DNA of 64,000 nt from Paracentrotus lividus (lineage: Eukaryota; Echinodermata; Echinoidea; Camarodonta; Echinidae), in assembly GCA_940671915.1 (NCBI GenBank), contig CALNVZ010002100.1:3405095-3469094 (forward strand), written 5' to 3'. Below, piece by piece: positions 37,101 through 49,100 of the stretch; position 1 is the stretch's first letter; every line of letters starts with the position of its first letter. The translations under genes and the position numbers were made by a program. Under the pieces are notes generated by a model, which saw nothing but the letters and a program-made list of their open reading frames with translations, made no database searches and was not told the DNA's origin.

Positions 37101-40100
37101 GACCAGAGCACACCTAGCCAGTAACACATGGCTTGGATCAATATGCTAAAATCTATAAATAGCATTTCTGAATTGGTACTCCGTCAAGTTTTGAGACAAT
37201 AAGTACCTCAAAGACGAATTCTGTGATTCTCACTAAGCATATATGCAATTGATGCAAACTTGTGTCACAGATGCTAGGTCAATCGCCTGAAAAATCACAC
37301 AAAACATATTAATTGAGGCTTGGGAGGTGAAACCAGTCAATCACATAAGATTAAAAACTTACAATAATAATGACGAATGTGTGGTTGTTTAGAACTTAGT
37401 CACAATGTATTGATACAGGTCCATTCCATTATAAGAGGTGACTGGGCATAAAACCAATTACCTCATCTAACAAAATCTATTGTACTAAACAGGTGCAACA
37501 CTAATATTGCATGAATGGACTGAAACTGCCTCATCTCCAATGAACTCATCAGTGCCCAGTGCTGTTTATAAGAGATAGGCTGTACCGAGTGGGTAGATAA
37601 GAAGGTGGCGCAACGATGTCTGCTTCGATGCAGTTTTTCAGGCTCGAAAGGAACTATTTCATAGCATTGATGCCCTAACAGCTGATCTAGTTGCCAATGG
37701 ACTTTTTGCAACTGCTAATGTGTTTAATCATACGCGGCCAGGATGCGCGTCTGGATGCATAACATTATTGAGCATGATCACAAAAATAGTTCCTTTCAGC
37801 TCCCCAGTTTTGACCTCTGACTGTGACACCTAGTTTGGGGTATGGGCGTCACTCTCTCCTATTCACCCACTCTGGCTGTACTCCAGTTGAAATATAGTGA
37901 AATACGGCAATGTGTGATTCCAAAAACATAGAGTATATTAAACAGCGATGTTTCACCAAGTCATTAGTAAGCTACGAATGACTTTCTGATGACTGACATT
38001 AATGGGTTGCTACACTAATTATATTCTCATACATTAGCACAAGAACTAAGATCATACTACTTTAAGAACAACTTTGAACATCGAAAGAGAACATTATAAT
38101 ACAGAATATGGAAGCCCAAGAAATCATCTAACATATTTTTAAAAAGTCATACGAACGAGAGCCTTGTAAGACACATCCATAAATCCCTCTATGAGAAGCA
38201 TGTATTATGTATTATTTTAATGTTGTTAACATGTCATTTAGAGTCTGTGTTTGCAGACTAGTAAAAGTGATCAGCTCAAGTTCATAGCCTTGGACAAACT
38301 GCACTGGTGTTTCACACTGAATGCGAGACTGAGAATGTTTTAAGACTACATGTAGATTGATATTGTACACCAAGTATGCCTGAATCAAGGCCTTTTTGCA
38401 ATTGGATTATCTTTAACCCTTGATTCTTACCCAACTTTAGAATAATTACATGAAACAATTGAAAGTGGGCTTCAACAAGAACAATGTAGAATGTCTAAAT
38501 ACATACAGTCCTGCCTGAGATAAGTGTCTCAGTTGATTGCAATCAAATGCACTTATATCCACTCAAATAGTGTATAACTGAGCTCAATCAATTGCAATAA
38601 GCTTTACATTGATCTCAGACAGCTGAATTACATACAGAAACATATATGAATGGAACATCACACGCATTAAGCGTTCTGTTTTGTAAGGAAGAGTCCAACG
38701 CTTTGATTGTTCAATTCATCTAAGATGTTGTATCTGCTTACAAAGGTGGTAATTCATAGTGTCTTGGTGAATGAATATTAATGATCCTGATTCAAAAGGC
38801 CTGGGATAGTTATCTGAGCATTAGTTTTTCTCACATCATCAGTCATTGCTTCTTTACATTATGTCGGGGAAAAACCTACATCGCGATACTGTGTCAAAAG
38901 GCTTTATGATTCCTTTTACCCTCTCTTCATCCCATCTCAGCTGTTTAAGTCAGTTTGTGTGTGAACTCTCGTAGAAGCTGTCCTGCTTCAGATCTCTTTG
39001 ATAGCTTTATAGCCTCCCTGGTAGCGACCATTCTTACAAGCTCCCTTGCCTTCCAGTAGCGATGCAAACTCACGAGAAGATTGACAAATGAGGATTAAGA
39101 AACAATCAAAGGATTCGTTGTACATCAAAATACTAATAACATGACAAATAATAATGTACTGTAAAGCTCATTCTCCATAGTGTGATTGCATCTCCATATG
39201 TCCGCTTGTATAATTTCATGGATGTTACTAAGTTCGCTTGGAAGTATTAACCCAAAACTGATCAGGGCCCTATTGCAATAAAGGGTGGTATTTATAGCAA
39301 CTTGCCATCAAGGGTACTCCATAGAAACATTGATCAATAGCCAATCAAATGATTGTATCACGAAAATTACAATTGATTGCAAAGTTACTGTAATAGTAAC
39401 TCTTTATACAACGCAACAGGATCTGATCTCTCAGCTAATGCACATTTATCACCATGTAGATGTTTAGTCTCATTTACATAGATCTTTCTCAATAACAAGG
39501 CCAGTATTATAGAGGGTTGACCTATGTGACCTTGGTCTTCATAAATAAAATTCTATCATGTTAATCAAATCATTGATATTTTCAATAAAAAAGAAGAAAA
39601 AAAAGTGAGTTAGAAAGATTTATACCATCTACTCCCATTTAACAAAAGTGATTCTCCCATTGTCAATTTCAGAACTGTTCCACATGTCTACTTGCCTATA
39701 GTTCAGTATCACAATATTTCATTATAACAAGGAACTTGGCTTGTCCCGGGCACCTCGTTATAATGGGATTGACTGTAGAATATGAATAAGAGTTTTCCTT
39801 GGTCCGCTTCTTCAACAATGTCTGTGGACCAGCTACGAGAGAAGACCAGGTCCATTCTCCTCACCAACTGAAAGCAGCATCAGTGCATCTACAAGAAATT
39901 TATCATAAATTAATCACAAGACAAACCCATATCAAACAATTCACAAGGATACTATTGTGCCTAATTACACACAAATATTAATGTATTGACTTCAACAAAT
40001 TAATCTGGAATTACCCTGGTCAAATTCTGTGAAGAACATCATACATCAAGAGGAAAAGTGAAAGCATTTTTTAAAACCTAAATCTTTACCACACATATTT

Positions 40101-43100
40101 ATTGTAATATATATTAGATATTTTGGTAGAGGAGATAAAACTATATGCTCTCATCCAGATGTCTCCATTATCTAAATAAATTACATGATGTATATGCTGT
40201 ATTCAACTGTCTGACATTTCATCATAATTCTTTACACATTCCTTCAAACTAGATGTTAAATGTACAATAAATATAAATAGATATATAAATTATAATGTAT
40301 TGTGACTTCAAATTAATGCCCTTACTAGTTATACACTCAAAAAGAAAGTACTCACATCAAAGCCTACTTCATTGGCCACGCTGTTCATGTATTCTGCATC
40401 ACCCTCCTTCCTATGCATGGATAATAGTGGATCTCTATCCGGGTTGAGTTTGTAATGCTTGGCTTCTAGTACTGCAGTTCTCTCTAGTAAAGTCAGAGAT
40501 GTTCTGATACAAGAACAAGTTGATATTATCAGATAAGGTTAGATTAGATATACAGCGAATATTAAACTAAAGATAATGTAAGAAAAAGAAAAATGGCCTC
40601 CACTTGGAGCACATAACAAAACACAATAATAGTTACAATATAATTATAACTAACTTTACATATGATGTATAAATCTAGTAATTGTATAAAGAAACTTAAG
40701 CCATGTATCGTGAGAATGTTGGTTCCCACAGTCATGGAAATCCTGGAAAATCCTTGAAAATCCTTGAAAATTGTGGTCATGGAAAGTCAGGGAAAGTCAG
40801 GAATTTGGAAATTTGTGAAAATCATGAAAGCCATGCAAATCTGTTTTCAAATTTCTGTGGACCCCTTGGATGGGTTGAGGAAGGTGGATGCCATAACGTG
40901 TCAGAAAGAACAGCACTTTAGTCATGGAAAAGTCATGGAAAATCATGCATTGTGTTTCAAATTTCTGTGGGAACCCTGTGACTATATTTGTCAGAAATAC
41001 AAAGTTTTGTGAACAATAGCAAAATGAGATGGTAAATCTATTAACACATCATCTCTATTGACAACTCCCAAAATGATGACTGAATTTAAGCTGCATATTT
41101 CAAGAATTGACACTATAAAATCTAACTACAAAATTGATTTAAATATGAACTTTATAACTCTAAAACACACATTAGCATGGTTACCTTATTAGCCACTTTT
41201 AATGACTTCTGTATTTATCTACTTGTTGTACATGTTCATCAGGACCGCACCTGCATCAAAGTAATGCACAAAAATCATATATACGAAGGAAAAATAAATA
41301 TTTTGATTCAGGGGCGTATATGAAGGATACATTATTAATAAATAATGCATGCGCTACCATGCAACATACTAGATTATGTGCATGACAAATACTAAATTTT
41401 CGAGGCACATTTATTTCACCGAGGCCGTAGGCCGAGTTAAAAACAGATGTGCACGAGGATAATTTAGTATTTGGAGTTCACATAGTTAGTAATGTTGCAT
41501 TAATAGAGCCATGCACTATTTATTATAGTAAATAGACCCGTAGTTATTGACCTTGCCTAATCTGGTTTTATCTTTGCCAATGTATGCCAAAACTTTGGTG
41601 CTAATTAAGCTATTGTGACGTTATGTTGCTCCGCGTATCTATTGTTGTGCGCACCATTTTACTGTTATTACAGCCATTTTTTAAAACAAGAATTCAGCAT
41701 AGATCAGTAAAATATTACACAAGCGCATGAAATCTTACTGTCATAGTCTCATAGATATCTATTTCATGTGCCTCAAGTACTCCACGGAGTGATAGGGCAT
41801 TACCAATCATACTTATTATTATTACTATAGCGTTCTAAGACAAATAAGAAACAAAACATTTTTCCAGCAAAATACATTGCCATTGCTTGATTAACAGACG
41901 ACCAGTAAAATGATTCATTTTAACATGTATTCATAATCTGGGGGGCATTTCCATCAAAGACTTGTCGGACGTTTTATCCGACAAACTGTTATAAGCTACT
42001 GAATACTTGCATCTGATTGGCGGAGAGCAAATTTGTCGGATAAAATGTCTGACAAGTCTTTGATGAAATGCCCCCCAGATTGTCTCTCATTAAACTCTTC
42101 ATAATAGTAGATATTTACGCTACCTCTCTAAGCTCAATACTATTCGTTAGAAATGGCTTTATAAGGAGTACTTGAAATAAAAACATATATTATCCCCAGA
42201 ATGTGTGTAAATCTTGTTTTCTAATCAGAATTCATCTTGGTTTCAGAGACATGACTTACTTGAGTGATAAGGTTAGGGACTTCTCATTGTTATAGCACTT
42301 TCCAAGATATGAGAGCACTCTATTACCGGCCAGAAAGAAGAGATTCATCTGCCTTTTTCCCTTTCTCAGCATTCAGTAGTTGATAGCCTGTAATGTTAAT
42401 TAAATAATGATAATATTGTTTTATAACCCAGGTAGCCACTTCAGGTCTTGGCAATTGTTCTCCTGCATTATATTTTAAATTATATAATATATTAAATTTA
42501 AAAATTTGTTAGAAGGAAACATGGTTTATTTACTTAAATTATTAAACCATTGATTGATTAATTGATTATAACTTCATATAAACAAAATGATCCATGAATT
42601 TTGATATCTGATTTGTAATAGACACAGTTGCTGATTTTTTTTCTATACAGTCCACCTCATTATAATGAGATGCTCAGGACACCGAGCCAAATACCTCATT
42701 AGAATGAAATCTTGCATACTGAAACTTTAGGCACATGTGGACATGTTCAAATATGGACTGGGGAACTGCCTCCGAATAAAATCTTGTTGTATACATTTCA
42801 TTAATAGAGTAGACTGTTTCTACAATTCCATTTCATCATGATGTCTTACAGTATTGTATTGTGTTACGTTATGAGCAATACAGAACTGACATTTCCAAAA
42901 CCCTCAAACTAATAACAAAGATAAAGTTTAAGTGACTAAATGACCTTCTATCTCTATAATCCTCACTAGTCCCCACAAAATACATTTATCTGTAGCTGAC
43001 TAAGATCGGAATCGGTACTTCTGTACTTCTGTAAACCGGACGTGTTGGCGCAATCAGTAGAGCGTCTGCCTCATGAACGGAGACCGTGGGTTGATCCCCG

Positions 43101-46100
43101 TCGAGTCATACCAAAGACTTAAAAAATGGGACCCTCTGCCTTCTAGCCAGGCGCTCGGTATTTAGAAATGGAGGGGTAATAATAACATTATATTATGCAG
43201 GGCCCGCTGGGAGACCAGTTCATTAAGAGCTGAAGTGCCCTGGTAATAAGTGACTTATTACGTACCTTTATCTGTATAATTCTCACTAGTCCCTATGTAT
43301 TTACCTGTAAGTGACTGAGATTTGAAACATGGGTTCCACAGCACATGTTGGTCTTATACCTTCAATCTCTACAATCCTACTAGTCCCACATGATCATCAG
43401 GCAGGCCTTGTCCGAACCTGCACGTGTTACACAGGTACAGAGGCTGTATTCTAAAGGTGACTAAAGTTAGCCTTGCATTGTTTGGACAATAGCAAGCCTT
43501 TATACCGGATACATATTTAGTAGGCCTACAGCATTATGTTAAAACCATGGAAACAAGTTGTATAATCAAACACCTTTATAAAAAATAATAGACCTAGTAT
43601 AGTTTGAAGTATTGAAAAAGTAGGGTCATGGAATACAGATCTTAAAATGAATCCAATATCTGGTTAATGGTATATTGTAAGTACTTTGGTCTGAACAGTA
43701 AATTATTATTAACAAGACTTGAATTAACAAAAAGATGGATGATTGAGGAAAGTGATACATTTACTAGAATTTCACAGATACAGAAAAATTATAAAATAAG
43801 TACATTTCATCTTAGAATTTGTGGTTTGAAGTAAATAACTAACCAATTAAGCCTCACTGGCATATTTAGTAACTTAATTAATGACTATATGGCATACTAA
43901 CATACTTCTTTGATCTTATATCTTTGCGAATACTGTCATTAAAACAGGAAATGATTTTTTTTTTTTAAAGGTGAGGTATATTGAAAGATAATTTGAGCCT
44001 ATAGGCATATTCCGCAACTTAGATTAATAATCCTATTTCATACTACCAAACTTCTTTTATCTCATTAATATTTTGCCAATGTTTTCTAAAAGTACTATTT
44101 TCATCTTACCTCCTCTAATTCCTTTGAACCTATCTCCACTAGTCTTGGTGTCATTGGAACACACCTCTAATTGCCTCATTCACATCTTCTCAATCTCTTC
44201 AATTTGTTCAGAGTAATCTTAGGTGTGTCCAATTCAATGAAAGACTTCTCTCTCCCTAAATCCCTATAAAATGAACAAAATGTATAATAGGAATTAAAAG
44301 CATTTAAAATCAAGTATTAATATCTTGATCTTCTTGTATCATATAATAAAACATATTGTAACAAGAAGTATAGATTTGAGTAACTGTTATTGCTATGAAC
44401 AGAAATGTTAATTTACAGCATTCAGAAAAAGACAAGTTGAACAGCACTTCCATGTTGGAGGATCAAACTTTTTGTTGATCATATATTTTTTGTCAAAGAA
44501 AGAATCAGAAAAAATCCTTAATTCCTGGCGTCAACACAAATCTTGCTAACATACTGATAAATTTAACAGGGTAATGTAATTACTTTTCTTAATTTACGAG
44601 AATAATTCTTTAATCAAATTTTAGTTTCTCAACTACCATGACGTTGTCTTCCATCCATATTTATTTATCAGCAATGGCAGTGACAAGATGCTGACCTAAC
44701 AAATTACAGAATAAGATAAGTGGGGAAATACTTTATGTGTAAGTGAACAAGTAAAGGTAATTTTTTTTACATAAAGCAAGTCAGGAATATTCAATTTAAT
44801 ACATGTTTCCAGTGTATTATGACAATGCTGGCAATTACCTCCAAGACCCCTAACCCCAGAAATAGGGTTAAGGTTAGGTGTATGTATAGTTAGGGGGTAG
44901 ATTCTTGGCAGGGTTAGTTTGTCGGGGGGGGGGGTAATTGTTTAGGGAGAAGTTGTCTTAACCATCTTCTAGTGTATGCTAAACATACTATCAAGAAATC
45001 ATAGTGACAAGTTAATTCTAATGAACATATTAAGTGAGTTTTATATCGCTCCATTTGGAAAAGTGGGTTTGTGATATATTTACCTGAATGTTGTGCATAT
45101 GATCAAACCTCCTCGCCAATCACTTTCTGTTTGACCTCTGACCAGGTTCAAATGGAGAGGTCACAAAGTGAATAGCATCAGCGCCTCTTTGTTATTCTTA
45201 GAACCTACTCATTTATCTACAAGAAAGAATCAGAACTTTATCAAGGTTTGACATTATAGGGAAGATAGAGAAATAATGTATATCAATGAACTTAAAGTGG
45301 AATGTTAAACTATTATCATATATGAAACGAATCAGTGGGTGTGTAGAACAACTTGCTTTTTATTTCGTGAAAAACGGACAACCTGAAGTGGAGTTGAGGA
45401 ATTATCTGTCCCCTCCCTGAAATCTTTAAACATCAAATAAATTTGGAGGGTTCTTGATGACGTCATAAGTGTGAGGAAAGTTGCACAGCTTGAATGCTGC
45501 ACTATGTATACAAGTCTTATACATGTATTTAATGCATATTTTTATTCCTTCCTTGTTTCATTCATTGTCTTCCTCACATTCCTTAGGTTTTTTTATGTTT
45601 CTATTTTTCCTGATGTAATCCACTGTATCTCCTTCCATACCCATGGTTTTCATACTTCTGCTTTCTTATGTTATTTATTGTATTTCTCTCTTTCCTTATG
45701 TTATTCATGTTTTCTCTCTTTCTTTATGTTATTCATTGTTTTTCTCACTTTCCTTATGTTATCCATTGTTTTCTATCTTTCCTTATGTTATTCATTGTTT
45801 TTCTCACTTTCCTTATGTTACTCATTTTTTTTTTTTTTTTATTTCTTATGTATTCATTTATTTTTTCCTTTCCTTATTTTATTCATTGTTTTCTCAATTT
45901 CTTTGTTTATCCATTGTTTTTCTATCTTTCCTTATGTTATTCATTGTTTTTCTCACTTTCTTTATGTTATTCATTGTTTTTCTCGCTTCCTTATGTTATT
46001 CATTGTTTTTTTCAATTTCTTTATGTTATCCATTGTTTTTCTTTCTTCCTTATGTTATTCATTGTTTTTCTCACTTCTTTGTTATTCATTGTTTTCTCGC

Positions 46101-49100
46101 TTCCTTATGTTATTCATTGTTTTCTCAATTTCTTTATGTTATCCATTGTTTTTCTATCTTCCTTATGTTATTCATTGTTTTTCTCACTTTCTTTATGTTA
46201 TTCCTTGTTTTTCTCACTTTCCATATGTTATCATTGTTTTTCCTACTTTCCTTATGTTATTCATTGTTTTTCTCACATTCTTTATGTTATTCATTTTTTT
46301 TTCTCACTTTCATTGTTATTGTTTTTCTCACTTTCTTTATGTTATTATTGTTTCTTCTTTCCTATGTTATTCATTGTTTTTCTCACTTTCCTTATGTTAT
46401 TCATTGTTTTTCTCACTTCTTTATGTTATTCATTTTTTTCTCACTTTCTTTATGTTATTCATTGTTTTCTCACTTTCTAATTATGTTATTCATTTTTTCT
46501 TCTCTTTCATTATGTTATTCATTGTTTTCTCACTTTCCATATGTTATTCATTGTTTTCTCACTTTCCTTATGTTATTCATTGTTTTCTCACTTTCTTTAT
46601 GTTATTCATTTTTTTTCTCACTTTCCTTGTTACTCATTGTTTTCTGTCTTTCCTTATGTTATTCATTGTTTTTCTCTCTTTCCTTATGTTATTCATTTTT
46701 TTCTTCTTTTTCCTTACGTTATTCATTTTTTCTCTCTTTCCCTATGTTATTCATTGTTTTTCTCACTTTCTAATGTATTATTGTTTTCTCTCTTCCTTAT
46801 GTTATTCATTGTTTTCCTTATGTTTATTATTGTTTCTCTATTTCCTGAACATAATTATTTGTTGTTTCTATTTTCTTATTCATTGATTTCTCTTTATTCC
46901 TAATGGTATTTATTGTTCTGTCTCGAAGTTTTATCTTTCTATAATGCATTATAGATAGTAATAGATATGCTTCATGCATTACTTCCGGGTTTGCTCCTCA
47001 CACTTGTGACGTCATCAAATAGCCCTTAAAATATCATGGATCTTCCAATTGAACACGATTGTATATGCAATGTTCAAAGCAGCATTTCTCGTGAACGCAA
47101 TATGCTAAAGGATCAACTAAACGGTGTTCTGTTTCTCATGTACTAAACTTGATAATGCAATTGAATTCAACAAGATTGGCCTCTTCTTTAATATTCCACT
47201 TTTAAATATAAAAAGGCATAAATTATAAGGTAACTTTTCTTTTCATTCTTTTTTCATTAATAAAAAAAAAGTTTGATGCCCTTGCGTACTCTAATCATGA
47301 AAATACACTTAAGTGGGATGTAACACAAAAGTGTATTGATTTTTACAAATTTTGTGTATCATACCTCAGAAAAATTTCCATTTCAATATAAATGTAAGCT
47401 AGCCTTTGTATGAAAACATCACTAGAATCTTGAATTTCCCAGTCCAAAACAGTGAAACCATCTTTAAAATCTTAAACATTTCAAAAAATTGTTTGCCAGT
47501 ATCTTGCTCACTCTTCCATTGCTTAAATACAACCACATCACATAAAACCATGATACTTTTTTAAAGCAAGTAAGAAAGTAATTAACCCCAATACTTACAA
47601 CAACAACAACAAAAAAAAAAAAAAAAAAAAAAAAACTCTTTACAGTTAACTGTAAAGCCATATTTTTCATTTTTAAATGATACATNNNNNNNNNNNNNNN
47701 NNNNNNNNNNATTGTGTTTTTGATGATATGAAAATGAAGATTGACTTGTTGTAGAAGAACCAGAATTCTATAATGCTTAACAAACATTACTTACTTTTCC
47801 TCTGTCATCAGGCTGGTTGGGCAGGATATGTAGGGAATTAAAATATGAAAGAACCAGTATTTTAGTACTTATTGGGTGAAACAATATAATATAACTGGGT
47901 GAAACAATAATGAAACCCATTTAACAATGTCATCTCAGGCATAACAATGTGCATTGTCATGTTTTATACAGCGATGTTTAAAGTATAGCACAGCTGCTTC
48001 AGACATTTCACATCCTAAATTTCCGAGTTGTCAATTCGTGGGTACATTCAAACTACAACAAAACAAATTTATCTGTGTGTTTTTTTCTTCTCTAGAGTAA
48101 GGTCACTTATTTTTCCTGGAAATGATGGTTGAGCTTACTTCAAAGCCTGATGTATTAAATCGAATATTAAAACAAACATTAAAGGGGGACCATTATTTCG
48201 GTAAAATCTAGAGGTAGATTATTCAGCTAATTATCTGCTTTAAAAACAATTACTATTGAGGCAATAATTACTGTTAAGTTATGATAAAATATTCTTGAAG
48301 GGAAAGAAAAACAAACTAAATTGAATTAAATAAAGTACGCTAACTTACTAAATTCCATGACTTTAGTGTGTAATTCACATTGCCAATTTTGCAATAAAAA
48401 ACAAAGTACCTGGCCACCACCTTCTGGAAATAGAACCGTGTCCTCCAAAATGAGTTCAAATCCTTTGACATTCTGCTTTTTTCCATTGACCTCTATCTTC
48501 ACCTGTGCTTGAGTACATGACACTACTTTGGTAACCAGCTGATGAGTAAAAGAAAACAAAAAGTAAATTAACTTCAAGTTCTTAAACATCTGTGTTGATA
48601 TGAGGTGGTGCTTCCTACTTACGTCTAGCTTCTGACCTAGACCGACCAGTCCTAGTCGTTCAGAGCCAGCGCTGTCTATATAGTTAGCATCTGACCGAAC
48701 TTATAAGTTATATAGATCTAGCTTAAAATTTCTTTTCTAGTGAGTAGATCTAACTTAGGTAATGTTCTTTAGATTTGACAAATAAATGACTTTTCTTTTT
48801 CTTTCATCTTTATCCCTTTTAGACGAAATCTCATCGTTAAAAAAAAAAAAGGCTTATTTTTTCTTGTTTCCTCCTCTGTTTGGATCTCCCTTTTTGTCAT
48901 GAATTTCATCTTTGACTTTGTTTTTCCTGAAATTTTCTCATTCCACATTTTAATTTCTAATTTCTATTCATTATTATTTTTTCTCTTTCCAGTTATTCTA
49001 AATTTGCTATTCCTTCTTCTTCTCTTCCTTATTCTATTTTTTGAAGAGATTTTAGATATAGATCTAGATCTAGGCTAAACTTATAGCTCCGCCTTCTCCT

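Larger units (their letters stand above)
36671..47390. repeat. 11-kb direct tandem duplication, copy B (indel-rich)
   Basis: This 10,720-base segment repeats copy A from AAAAACCAAC to TTTCAATATA, about 310 bases shorter. Differences are mostly single-base losses, often in short homopolymers, with some insertions and substitutions. They are densest in the first 3 kb, with long identical stretches elsewhere. Unique sequence resumes with AATGTAAGCT at 47391. The junction shows only a one- or two-base A overlap. This error style resembles uncorrected single-molecule reads. Confidence 0.95.

Noticed and set aside
45471-46903. Similar long frames as a second gene copy
   Set aside because: They are the copy B duplicate of the same minisatellite, with further indels.
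47340-47460. An extra AARSD1 exon spanning the copy B right boundary (frame DFKDGFTVLDWEIQ on the minus strand)
   Set aside because: Exons 3 and 4 already join exactly and cover the family sequence; this frame has no counterpart in AARSD1 and is probably chance.
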